Both the position numbers and the translations under genes were made by a program. From Chamaelirium japonicum (Eukaryota; Streptophyta; Magnoliopsida; Liliales; Melanthiaceae): DNA of 64,000 nt. Positions 43,224 through 56,012 of the stretch are shown here, one piece after another (positions within the stretch are counted from its first letter, which is position 1; each line of letters begins with the position of its first letter). Under the pieces are notes generated by a model, which saw only the letters and a list, made by a program, of their open reading frames with translations, did no database searches and had not been told where the DNA came from. The stretch lies in NCBI GenBank assembly GCA_947650365.1, contig CANTAL010000136.1, positions 744,001 to 808,000 of the forward strand, given 5' to 3'.

Positions 43224-44362
43224 TGCGAATGAATTAGAATGGATCGTATGAATGAATTAGAATGGATCGTACGAATGAATGAATTAGAATGGATCGTACA
43301 AATGAATACATTCGTGCGAATGAATTAGAATGGATACATTCGTGCGAAAGAATTAGAATGGATTGTATGAATGAATTAGAATGGATCGTATGAATGAAAT
43401 TGAATGGATCGTACGAAGGAATTAGAATGGATCGTACGAATGAATTAGAATGGATACATTCGTGCGAATGAATTAGAATGGATCGTACGAATGAGTAAGA
43501 ATGGATCATACGAATGAATTAGAATGGATCGTGCGAATGAATTAGAATGGATCGTATGAATGAATTAGACTGGATCATACGAATGAATTAGAATGGATAG
43601 TACGTATGAATTAGAATGAATCGTATGAATGAATTAGAATGGATCGTGTGAATGAATTAGAATGGATCGTGCGAATGAATTAGAATGGATCGTACGAATG
43701 AATTAGAATGGATACATTCATGCGAATGAATTAGAATGGATCGTATGAATGAATTAGAATGGATCATATGAATGAATTCGAATGGATCGTACGAAGGAAT
43801 TAGAATGGATCGTATGAATGGATTGTACGAAGGAATTAGAATGAATTAGCTTGAATACATTCGTGTGAATGAATTAGAATGGATCGTATGAATGAATTAG
43901 ATTGGATCATATGAATGAATTAGAATGGATCGTACGTATGAATTAGAATGGATACATTCTTAGGAATGAATTAGAATAGATCGTACGAAGGAATTAGAAT
44001 GGATCGTACGAATGAATTAGAATGGATCGTACGAATGAATTAGAATGGATACATTGATGCAAAAGAATTAGAATGGATCATATGAATGAATTAGATTGGA
44101 TCGTACGAATAAATTATAATGGATCGTACTAAGGAAATAGAATGGATCATACGAAGGAATTAGAATGGATCGTACGAATGAATTAGAATGGATACATTCA
44201 TGCAAAAGAATTAGAATGGATTGTATGAATGAATTAGAATGGATCGTACAAATGAATTAGAATGGATCGTGCGAATGAATTAGAATGGATCATACGAAAG
44301 AATTAGAATAGATTGTGCGAATGAATTAGAATGGATCGTACGAATGAATTAGAATGGATACA
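43224..44362 (-). repeat. Satellite block 26, minus orientation
   Basis: Several 28-bp-type units (GGATACATTCGTG form). A partial unit GAATTAGCTTGAATACATTC lies near 43842. The right junction is GGATACATTCCCATGAAT. Confidence 0.87.
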
Positions 44363-44552
44363 TTCCCATGAATATATCCATTCTAATTCATACGTACGAT
44401 CCATTCTTACTCATTCGTACGATCCATTCTAATTCATTTGCACGAATGTATCCATTCTAATTCATTCGTACGATCCATTCTTATAAATTCGCACGATCCA
44501 TTCTAATTCATTCAAACGATCCATTCTAATTCATTCGTACGATCCATTCTAA
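44363..44552 (+). repeat. Satellite block 27, plus orientation (about 190 bp)
   Basis: A small flipped island. The right edge is the centre of a perfect 22-bp palindrome (44542-44563), left arm ATCCATTCTAA. Confidence 0.88.
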
Positions 44553-45237
44553 TTAGAATGGATTGTATGAATGAATTAGAATGGATCGTATAAATGAATT
44601 AGAATGGATCGTATGAATGAATTAGAATGGATACATTCGTGCGAATGAATTAGAATGGATCGTACGAATGAGTAAGAATGGATCGAATGAATGAATTAGA
44701 ATGGATGATGCGAATGAATTTGAATAGATCGTGCGAATGAATTAGAATGGATATATTCGTGTGAATGAATTAGAATGGATCGTACGAATGAATTAGAATG
44801 GATCGTATGAATGAATTAGATTGGATCGTGCGAATGAATTAGAATGGATCGTATTAATGAATTAGAATGGATTCATTCGTGCGAATGAATTAGAATGGAT
44901 CGTATGAATGAATTAGATTGGATCATATGAATGAATTAGAATGGATCGCACAAATGAATTAGAATGGATCGTATGAATGAATTAGAATGGATACATTTGT
45001 GCGAAAGAATTAGAATGGATCATATGAAGGAATTAGGGTGGATCGTACAAATGAATTAGAATGGATAAATTCGTGCGAAAGAATTAGAATGGATTGTATG
45101 AATGAATTAGAATGGATCGTATGAATGAATTAGAATGGATCGTACGAATGAATTAGAAAGAATCGTATGAATGAATTAGAATGGATCGTGCGAATGTATT
45201 AGAATGGATCGTATGAATGAGTAAGAATGGATCGTAC
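44553..45237 (-). repeat. Satellite block 28, minus orientation
   Basis: It ends at the centre of a perfect 28-bp palindrome (45224-45251); left arm AGAATGGATCGTAC. This joins two units at their CGTACG side rather than at the CTAATTAG side. Confidence 0.88.
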
Positions 45238-47937
45238 GTACGATCCATTCTAATTCATTCATACGATCCATTCTAATTCATTGGCATGAATGTATGCATT
45301 CTAATTCATTTGTACGATCCATTCTAATTCATTCGCACAATCTATTCAAATTCATTCGTACGATCCATTCTAATTCTTTCGCAAGATCCATTCTAATTCA
45401 TTTGTACGATCCATTCTAATTCATTCAAACAATCTATTCTAATTCTTTTGCACGAATGTATCCATTGTAATTCATTCGTACGATCCATTCTAATTCCTTC
45501 GTACGATCCATTCTAATTCCTTTGTACGATCCATTCTAATTCATTCGTACGATCCATTCTAATTCATACGTATGATCCATTCGAATTCATTCATACGATC
45601 CATTCTAATTCATTCATATGATCCATTCCAATTCATTCGCACGAATATATCCATTCTAATTCATTCGTACGATGCATTCTAATTTATTCGCACGATCCAA
45701 TATAATTCATTCATACGATCCATTCTAATTCATTCGTACGATCCATTCTAATTCATTCTAATTACTTCGTATAATCCATTCGTATGATCCATTCTTATTC
45801 GTTCGAGCTAAGGAATTCATTCGTACGATCCATTCTTATTCATTCCCTTGGATTGTATGATCTAATTCATTCGTACGATCCATTTTATTTCATTCGTACG
45901 ATCCATTCTTACTCATTCGTACAATCCATTCTAATTCATTAAAACGATCCATTCTAATTCATTCGTACGATCCATTCTAATTCATTCGCATGATCCATTC
46001 TATCATTTGCAGGAATGTATCCATTCTAATTTATTCGTACGATCCATTCTAATTCATTCGCACGAATATATCCATTCTAATTCATTCGTATGATCCATTC
46101 TAATTCATTCGCACGATCCAATCTAATTCTTTTGCATGATCCAGTCTAATTCATTCGTACGATCCATTCTATTTCATTCGTACGATCCATTCTTACTCAT
46201 TCGTACGATCCATTCTAATTCATTCGCACGAATGTATCCATTCTAATTCATTCATACGATCCGTTCTAATTCATTCGCACGATCCTTTCTAATTCATTCA
46301 TACAATCCATTCTAATTCATTCGTACGATCCATTCTAATTCCTTCGTACGATCCACTCGAATTCATTTATACGATCCACTCAAATTCATTCATACGATCC
46401 ATTCTAATTCATTCTCACGAAAGTATCCATTCTAATTCATTCGTACGATCCATTCTAATTCATTCGCACGATCCAATCTAATTCATTCTCACGATCCATT
46501 CTAATTCATCATTCGCACTATCTATTCTAATTCATTCGTACGATCTATTCTAATTCGTTAGAATGATCCATTCTAATTCATTCGTACGATCCATTCTATT
46601 TCATTCGTACGATCCATTCTTACTTATTCGTACGATCCATTCTAATTCATTCGTACGATCCATTCTAATTCCTTCGTACGATCCATTCTATTTCATTCGT
46701 ATGATCCATTCTAATTCGTTTGTACGATCCATTCTAATTCATTCCCATGAATGTATCCATTCTAGTTAATACGTACGATCCATTCTAATTCATTCATACG
46801 ATCCAATCTAATTCATTCATACGATCCATTCTAATTCATTCGTACGAATGTATCCATTCTAATTCATTCGTACGATCCATTCTAATTCTTTCGCACAATC
46901 TATTCTAATTCTTTCGTACGATCCATTCTAATTCATTAGCACGATCCATTCTAATTCATTTGTACGATCCATTCTATTTCATTCGTACGATCCATTCGTA
47001 GTCATTCGTACGATCCATTCTAATTCATTCGCACGAATGTATCTATTCTAATTCATTCGTACGATCCATTCTAAGTTATTCGCACGATCCATTCTAATTT
47101 ATTCATACGATCCAATCTAATTCAATCGTACGATCCATTCTACTTCATTCGCACAATCTATTCTAATTCATTCGTACGATCCATTCTAATTCATTAGCAT
47201 GATCCATTCTAATTCTTTCGTACGATCCATTCTAATTCATTCGTACGATCCATTCTAATTCATTCATACGATCTATTCTAATTCATTCGCACAAATGTAT
47301 CCATTCTAATTCCTTCGTACGATCCATTCTAATTCATTCTAATTCTTTCGCACGAATGTATCAATTCTAATTCATTCGTACGATTCACCCAAATTCTTTC
47401 GTATGATCCATTCTAATTCATTCGCACAAATGTATCCATTCTAATTCATTCGTACGATCCATTCGAATACATTCATACGATCTATTCTAATTCATTCGTA
47501 CGATCCATTCTAATTCATTTATATGATTCATTCTAATTCATTCGCAAGATCCATTCTAATTCATTCATACGATCCACTCTAATTCATTCATACAATAAAT
47601 TCTAATTCTTTCGCACGAATGTATCCATTCTAATTCATTCGTACGATTCACCCTAATTCCTTCGTATGATCCATTCTAATTCTTTTGCACGAATGTATCC
47701 ATTCTAATTCATTCGTACGATCCATTCTAATTCCTTCGTACGATCCATTCTAATTCCTTCATACGATCCATTCTAATTCATTCGTACGATCCACCCTAAT
47801 TCCTTCGTATGATCCATTCTAATTCATTCGTACGATCTATTCTAATTCTTTCGCACGAATGCATCCATTCTAATTCATTCGTACGATCCATTCTAATTCA
47901 ATCGCATGATCCTTTCTAATTCATTCATACGATCCAT
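45238..47937 (+). repeat. Satellite block 29, plus orientation
   Basis: Longest plus block of the middle domain. It includes a degenerate patch at 45760-45880 with broken units (GTTCGAGCTAAGGAATTC, CCCTTGGATTGTATG) that interrupts the 23-bp phase, and later returns to regular units. Confidence 0.88.
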
Positions 47938-48059
47938 GAATTAGAATGGATCGTGCGAATGAATTAGAATGGACCGTACGAATGAATTAGAATAGATTGT
48001 GCGAATGAATTAGAATGGATCGTACGAATGAATTAGAATGGATCGTATGAATGAATTAG
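47938..48059 (-). repeat. Satellite block 30, minus orientation (about 120 bp)
   Basis: A five-unit flipped island between CGATCCATGAATTAG and GAATTAGCATGATCC. Neither junction is a perfect palindrome. Confidence 0.86.
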
Positions 48060-48546
48060 CATGATCCATTCTAATTCTTTCACACGAATGTATCCATTCT
48101 AATTCATTCGTACGATCCATTCTAATTCATTCATACGATCTATTCTAATTCATTCGTACGATCCATTCTAATAAATTTGCACGATCCATTCTAATTCATT
48201 CACACGAATGTATCCATTCTAATTCATTCGCATGAATGTATCCATTCTAATTCATTCGTAGGATCCATTCTAATTCATTCGCACGATCCAATCTAATTCA
48301 TTTGCACGATCCATTCTAATTCATTCGTACGATCCATTCTATTTCTTTCGTATGATCCATTCTTACTCATTCGTACGATCCATTCTAATTCATTCGCACG
48401 AATGTATCCATTCTAATTCATTCATACGATCCATTCTAATTCATTCGCACGATCCATTCTAATTCATTCATACGATCCATTATAATTCATTCGTACAATC
48501 AATTCTAATTCATTCGTATGATCCATTCTAATTCATTAGCACGATC
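48060..48546 (+). repeat. Satellite block 31, plus orientation
   Basis: It ends at the centre of the 12-bp palindrome ACGATCGATCGT (48541-48552). Confidence 0.86.
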
Positions 48547-49363
48547 GATCGTATGAATGAATTAGAATGGATCATGCGAATGAATTAGAATGGATCGTAC
48601 GAATGAATTAGAATGGATCGTATGAATGAATTAGAATAGATTGTGCGAATGAATTAGAATAGATCGTGTGAATGAATTAGAATGGATCATATGAATGAAT
48701 TAGAATTGATCCTGCGAATGAATTAGAATGGATCGTGTGAATGAATTAGAATGGATCGTGTGAATGAATTAGAATGGGTCATATGAATGAATTAGAATGG
48801 ATCATGCGAATGAATTAGAATGAATTAGAATGGATACATTTGTGCGAACGATTTAGAATGGATCATCGAAAGAATTAGGGTGGATCGTACGAATGAATTA
48901 GAATGGATCATACGAATGAACTAGAATGGATTGTACGAATGAATTAGAAAGGATCGTGCGAATGAATTAGAATGCATACATTCGTGCGAATGAATTAGAA
49001 TGTATCGTATGAATGAATTAGAATGGATCGTACGAATGAAATAGAATGGATTGTACAAATGAATTGGAATAGATACATTCGTGCGAAGGAATTAGAATGG
49101 ATTGTACAAATGAGTAAGAATGGATTATACGAATGAAATAGAATGGATCGTATAAATGAATTAGAATGGATCAGGCTAATGAATTAGAATGGATCGTACG
49201 AATGAATTAGAATAGATTGTGCGAATGAATTAGAATGGATCGTACGAATGAATTAGAATGGATCGTACGAATGAGTATGAATGGATCGTACGAATGAAAT
49301 AGAATGGATCGTAGGAATGAATTAGAATGGCTTGTATGAATGAATTAGAATGGATCATACGAA
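48547..49363 (-). repeat. Satellite block 32, minus orientation
   Basis: Regular 23-bp units with two 28-bp-type units near 48970 and 49075. The right junction is CATACGAATGTATCCATTC, similar to the right junctions of blocks 2, 12 and 36. Confidence 0.87.
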
Positions 49364-50379
49364 TGTATCCATTCTAATTCATATGATCTATTCTAATTCA
49401 TTCGTACGAATGTATCCATTCTAATTCATTCGTACGATCCACCCAAATTCCTTCGTATGATCCATTCTAATTCATTTGCACGAAGGTATCCATTCTAATT
49501 CATTCGTACGATCCATTAGAATTCATTCATACGATACATTCTAATTCATTCATACGATCCATTCTAATTCATTTGCACGAATGTATCCATTCTTATTCAT
49601 TTGCACGATCCATTCTAATTCATTCGCACAATCTATTCTAATTCATTCGTAGGATCCATTCTAATTCATTAGCACGATCCATTCTAATTCATTCGTACGA
49701 TCCATTCTATTTCATTCGTATGATCCATTCTTACTCATTAGCACAATCCATTCTAATTCATTCGCACGATCCATTCTAATTCATTCATACGATCCATTCT
49801 AATTCATTCATACAATCCATTCTAATTCTTACTCATTCGTACGATCCATTCTAATTTATTCGCACGAATGTATCTATTCTAATTCATTCGTACGATCCAT
49901 TCTAATTCATTCGTAGGATCCATTCTAGTTCATTCATACGATCCATTCTAATTCATTCGTACGATCCATTCTAATTCATTCGCACAATCTATTCTAATTC
50001 ATTCGTACGATCCATTCTAATTCATTAGCACGATCCATTCTAATTCATTCATACGATCCACGCTAATTCCTTCGTTTGATCCATTCTAATTCATTCGCAC
50101 GAATGTAACCATTCTAATTCATTCGTACGATCCGTTCGAATTCATTTTTTTGATCCATTCTAATTCATTCATACGATCCATTCTAATTCATTTGCACGAA
50201 TTTATTCATTAATACAATCTATTCTAATTCATTCATACGATCCATTCTAATTCATTAGCACGATCCATTCTAATTCATTCGTAGGATCCATTCTATTTCA
50301 TTCTTATGATCCAATCTAATTCATTCATATGATCCATTCTAATTCATTCGCATGAATGTTTCCTTTCTAATTAATTGTA
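49364..50379 (+). repeat. Satellite block 33, plus orientation
   Basis: A variant unit with six T in a row (CATTTTTTTGATCC, about 50144) is unusual for the array. The right junction is TTAATTGTACGAATG. Confidence 0.86.
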
Positions 50380-52893
50380 CGAATGAATTAGATCATATGA
50401 ATGGATTTTACGAATGAATTAGAATGAGTAAGAATGAATTAGAATGGATTGTATGAATTTGAATGGATCATACGAATGAAATAGAATGGATCGTACGATC
50501 CATTCCTACATACGATCGTATGAATGAATTAGATTGGATCGTACTAATCAATTAGAATGGATCGTATGAATGAACTAGAATGGATCGGGCGAATGAATTA
50601 GAATGGATCGTACGAATGAATTAGAATGGATACATTCGTGGTAATGAATTAGAATGGATCGTACGAATGAGTAAGAATGGATTGTACGAATGAAATAGAA
50701 TGGATCGTACGAATGAATTAAAATGGATCGTGCTAATGAATTAGAATGGATCGTACATATGAATTAGAATAGATTGTGCGAATGAATACATTCGTGCGAA
50801 TGAATTAGAATGGATCGTATGAATGAATTAGAATGGATCGTATGAATGAATTCGAATGGATCGTACGAATGAATTAGAATGGATACATTCGTGTGAATGA
50901 ATTAGAATAGATCATACGAAGGATTTTGGGTGGATCGTACGAATGAATTAGAATGGATACATTCGTGCGAAAGAATTAGAATGGATTGTATAAATGAATT
51001 AGAATGGATCGTATGAATGAATTAGAATGGATGGTGCAAATGAATTAGAATGGATCGTATGAATGAATTAGAATGGATCGTACAAAGGAATTAGAATGGA
51101 TCGTGCGAAAGAATTAGAATGGATTGTATGAATGAATTAGAATGGATACATTCGTGCGAAAGAATTAGAATGGATTGTATGAATGAATTAGAATGGATCG
51201 TATGAATGAATTAGAATGGATCGTGCGAATGAATTAGAATGGATCGTACGTATGAATGAATTTGAATGGATATTTTCATGCGAAGGAATTAGAATGGATC
51301 GTACGAATGGATCATACGAAGGAATTAGAATGAATTAGAATGGATACATTCGTGCGAATGAATTAGAATGGATCGTACGAATGAATTAGAATGGATACAT
51401 TCGTGCGAATGAATTAGAATGGATCATGCGAATGAATTAGAATGGATCGTACGAATGAATTAGAATGGATACACTCGTGCGAATGAATTAGAATGGATTG
51501 TATGAATGAATTAGAATGGATCGTATGTATGAATTAGAATGGATACATTCATGGTAATGAATTAGAATGGATTGTACGAAGGAATTAGAATGGATCATAC
51601 AAATGAAATAGAATGGATCGTACGAAGGAATTAGAATGGATCATATGAAGGAATTAGAATGGATTGTATGAATGAATTATAATGGATACATTCGTGCAAA
51701 AGAATTAGAATGGATTGTATGAATGAATTATAATGGATCGTGCAAATGAATTAGAATGGATCGTGCGAATGAATTAGAATAGATCGTACGAATGAATTAG
51801 AATAGATTGTGCGAATGAATTAGAATGGATCGTACGAATGAATTAGAATGGATACATTCGTGCGAATAAATTAGAATGGATCGTATGAATGAATTTGAAT
51901 GGATCGTATGAATGAATTCGAATGGATCGTACGAATGAATTAGAATGGATACATTCGTGCGAATAAATTAGAATGGATCATACGAAGGAATTAGGGTGGA
52001 TCATATGAATGAATTAGAATGGAAACATTGGTGCGAAAGAATTAGAATGGATTGTATGAATGAATTAGAATGGATCGTGCAAATGAATTAGAATGGATCG
52101 TGCAAATGAATTAGAATAGATCGTGGGAATGAGGATACATTCGTGCGAATGAATTAGAATGGATCGTACGAATGAGTTAGAATGGATCGTACGAATAAAA
52201 TAGAAAAGATCGTATGAATGAATTAGAATGGATCGTGCAGATGAATTAGATTGGATCGTGCGAATGAATTAGAATGGATTGTACGAATGAGTTAGAATAG
52301 ATACATTCGTGCGAATGAATTAGAGTGGATCGTATGAATGAATTAGAATGGATCGTATGAATGAATTCGAATGGATCGTACGAATGAATTAGAATGGAAA
52401 TATTCGTGCGAATGAATTAGAATGGATCATACGAAAGAATTAGGGTGGATAGTACGAATGAATTAGATGGATCGTACGAATGAATTAGAATGGATACATT
52501 CATTCGAATGAATTAGAATGGATCATACGAAGGAATTAGGGTTGATCGTATGAATGAATTAGAATGGATACATTCGTGCGAAAGAATTAGAATGGATTGT
52601 ATGAATAAATTAGAATGGATCGTATGAATGAATTAGAATGGATCGTTCGAATGAATTAGAATGGATCATATGAAAGATTTAGGGGGGATCGTATGAATGA
52701 ATTAGAATGGATACATTCTTGCCAAAGATTTAGAATGGATTGTATGAATGAATTAGAATGGATCGTGCAAATGAATTAGAATGGATCGTGCGAATGAATT
52801 AGATTGGATCATACGAATGAATTAGAATAGATTGTGTGATGAATTAGAATAGATCATACGAATGAATTAGAATGGATCGTATGAATGAATCAG
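50380..52893 (-). repeat. Satellite block 34, minus orientation, with 21-bp flipped island
   Basis: Long minus block. A perfect 22-bp palindrome (50484-50505, left arm GAATGGATCGT) opens a plus-strand island of about 21 bp that closes at TACGATCGTA (50511-50520). The rest is regular, with many 28-bp-type units; the GAATTAGGGTGGATCG variant (minus-strand form of CCCTAATTC) recurs around 50930, 51980 and 52440. Confidence 0.87.
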
Positions 52894-53488
52894 CATGATC
52901 CATTCAAATTATTTCGCACGAATGTGTCAATTCTAATTCATTCGTACGATCCATTCTAATTCATTCATACGATCCATTCTAATTCATTCATATGATCCAT
53001 TATAATTTATTCGTACGATCTATTCTAATTCATTCGCACAATCTATTCTAATTCATTCATACAATACATTCTAATTGAATCGTACGATCCATTCGCACGA
53101 TCCAATCTAATTCATTCGCACGATCCATTCTAATTCATTCGTACGATCTATTCTATTTCATTCATACGATCCAATCTAATTCATTCGCACGATCCAATCT
53201 AATTCATTCGCACGATCCATTCTAATTCTTTCATACGATCCATTCTTACTCATTCGTACGATCCATTCTAATTCATTCGCACGAATGTATCCATTCTAAT
53301 TCATTCGTACGATCCATTCTAATTCATTTGCACGATCCATTCTAATTCATGCATACGATCCAATCTAATTCATTCATACGATCCATTCTAATTCATTCGC
53401 ACGAATGTATTCATTCTAATTCATTTGTACGATCCATTCTAATTCATTCACACAATCTATTCTAATTCATTCGTACGATCCATTCTAA
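52894..53488 (+). repeat. Satellite block 35, plus orientation
   Basis: The right 290 bp match copy 2 from about 31295; the left part does not. It ends in ATTCTAATTAGAAT (53482-53495). Confidence 0.87.
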
Positions 53489-54123
53489 TTAGAATTAGAA
53501 TGAATTAGAATGGATTGTCCTAATGAATTAGAATAGATTGTGCGAATGAATTAGAATAGATCGTACGAATGAATTAGAATGGATCATGCTAATGAATTAG
53601 AATGGATCGTGCGAATGAATTAGAATGGATCGTATGAATGAATTAGAATGGATCGTATGAATGAATTCGAATGGATCATACGAAGGAATTAGAATAGATC
53701 GTACGAATGAATTAGAATGGATACATTCGTGCAAAAGAATTAGAATGGATTGTATGAATGAATTAGAATGGATCGTATGAATGAATTAGAATGGATCGTG
53801 CGAATGAATTAGAATGGATAGTACGAATGAATTAGAATGGATCGTATGAATGAATTAGAATGGATCGTACGAATGAATTAGAATGGATCATACGAATGAA
53901 TTAGAATGGATACATTCGTGCGAATGAATTAGAATGGATCGTACAAATAAGTAAGAATGGATCGTACGAATGAAATAGTATGGATCGTACGAATGAATTA
54001 GAATGGATCGTAATGAATTAGAATGGATCGTACAAATGAATTAGAATGAATTAGAATGGATCGTACAAATGAATTAGAATGAATTAGAATGGATCGTACG
54101 AATGAATTTGAATGGATCGTACG
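53489..54123 (-). repeat. Satellite block 36, minus orientation
   Basis: Counterpart of blocks 2 and 12, with a tandem GAATTAGAATGAATTAGAAT irregularity near 54040. The right junction arms are GAATGGAT (54110) and ATCCATTC (54129). Confidence 0.89.
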
Positions 54124-56012
54124 AATGTATCCATTCTAATTCATTCGTATGATCCATTCTAATTCATTCGCACGATCCATTATAATTCATTCATACGATC
54201 CATTCTAATTCATGCGTACGATCTATTCTAATTCATTCGCACGATCCATTCTAATTCATTCATACGATCCATTCTAATTCATTCATACAATCCATTCTAA
54301 TTCTTTCGCACGAATGTATCTATTCTAATTCATTCGTACGATCCATTCTAATTCTTTCGTACGATCCATTCTAATTCCTTCATACGATCCATTCTAATTC
54401 ATTCATACGATCCATTCTAATTCATTCATACGATCCAATCTAATTCATTCATACGATCTATTCTAATTCTTTCACACGAATGTATCCATTCTAATTCATA
54501 CGTACGATCCATTCTAATTCATTCATAAGATCCATTGTAATTCATTTATACAATCCATTCTAATTCTTTCGCACGGATGTATCAATTCTAATTCATTCAT
54601 ACGATCCATTCTAATTCTTTCGTACGATCCATTCTAATTCCTTCATACGATCCATTCTAATTCATTCATACGATCCATTCTAATTCATTCATACAATCCA
54701 TTCTAATTCTTTCACACGAATGTATCCATTCTAATTCAAACGTACGATCCATTCTAATTCATTCATACGATCCAATCTAATTCATTCATACGATCCATTC
54801 TAATTCATTTGCACGAATGTATCCACTCTAATTCATTCGTACGATCTATTCTAATTCATTCGCACAATCTATTCTAATTCATTCGTACGATCCATTCTAA
54901 TTCATTAGCACGATCCATTCTAATTCATTCGTACGATCCATTCTAATTCATTCGCACGATCCATTCTAATTCATTCGTACGATCCATTCTAATTCATTCA
55001 AACGATCTATTCTAATTCCTTCGTACAATCCATTCTAATTCATTCTAATTCCTTCGTATGATCCATTCTTATTCCTTCGTACGATCCATTCTATTTCATT
55101 CGTATGATCCATTCTAATTCCTTCGTACGATCCATTCTAATTCTTTCCCATGAATGTACCCATTCTAATTCCTTCGTACGATTCATTCTAATTCATTCGT
55201 ACGATCCAGTCTTTCGTATATATCCATTCTAATTCGTTCGTACGATCCATTCTAATTCCTTCAAACAATCCAATCTAATTCATTCACATGATCCATTCTA
55301 ATTCATTTGTACGATCCATTCTATTTCATTCATACGGTCCATTCTTACTCATCCGTACGATTCATTCTAATTCATTCATATAATCCATTCTAATTCATTC
55401 ATACAATCCATTCTAATTCTTTCGGACGAATGTTTCCATTCTAATTTATTCGTACGATCCTCCCTAATTCCTTCGTATGATCTATTCTAATTCATTCGCA
55501 CGATTGTATCCATTCTAATTCATTCTTTTGATCCATTCTAATTCCTTCGTATGATCCATTCTAATTCATTCGTATGATCCATTCTAATTCATTCGCACGA
55601 ATGTATCCATTCTAATTCATTCGTACGATCCATTCAAATTCATTCGCCCGATCCATTCTTATTCATTCATACGATCCATTCTAATTCATTCGTATGATCC
55701 GATCTATTTCATTCGTAGGATCCATTCTAATTGATTCATACGATCCATTCTAATTCATTCATACAATCCATTCTAATTCTTTCGCACGAACGTATCCATC
55801 CTAATTCGTTCGTACGATCCACCCTAATTCCTTCGTATGATCCATTCTAATTCATTCGCACGAATGTATCCATTCTAATTAATTCGTACGATCCATTTGA
55901 ATTCATTCATACGATCCATTCTAATTTATTCATACGATCCATTCTAATTTATTCGCATGAATGTATCCATTCTAATTCATTCGCACGATCCATTCTATTT
56001 CATTCGCACAAT
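54124..56012 (+). repeat. Satellite block 37, plus orientation
   Basis: Counterpart of blocks 3 and 13, about 95 bp longer. It shares the odd units CCAGTCTTTCG (about 55207) and TCATCCGTACG (about 55348), and the right junction CACAATGGATCG. Confidence 0.89.

Larger units (their letters stand above)
39396..53194. repeat. Inversion-dense satellite domain between superunits
   Basis: The monomers are the same, but their order does not follow the superunit. Sixteen block boundaries occur in 13.8 kb. The domain has its own duplications: 40141-40427 recurs at 40887-41173, and about 41310-41440 recurs 594 bp downstream. Whether it is a shuffled superunit or a separate lineage of the array cannot be decided by eye. 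Confidence 0.75.

Noticed and set aside
1213..46769. Open frames of 62-138 codons in the satellite, encoding repeated HSNSFVRSILIHS-like peptides (for example 1213-1401, 12432-12665, 39164-39580)
   Set aside because: They are by-products of a 23-bp repeat read in shifting frames; stops are avoided only where variant units (CTATTTC or the 28-bp unit) reset the frame. There is no start context, no non-repeat sequence and no conservation of frame between superunits.
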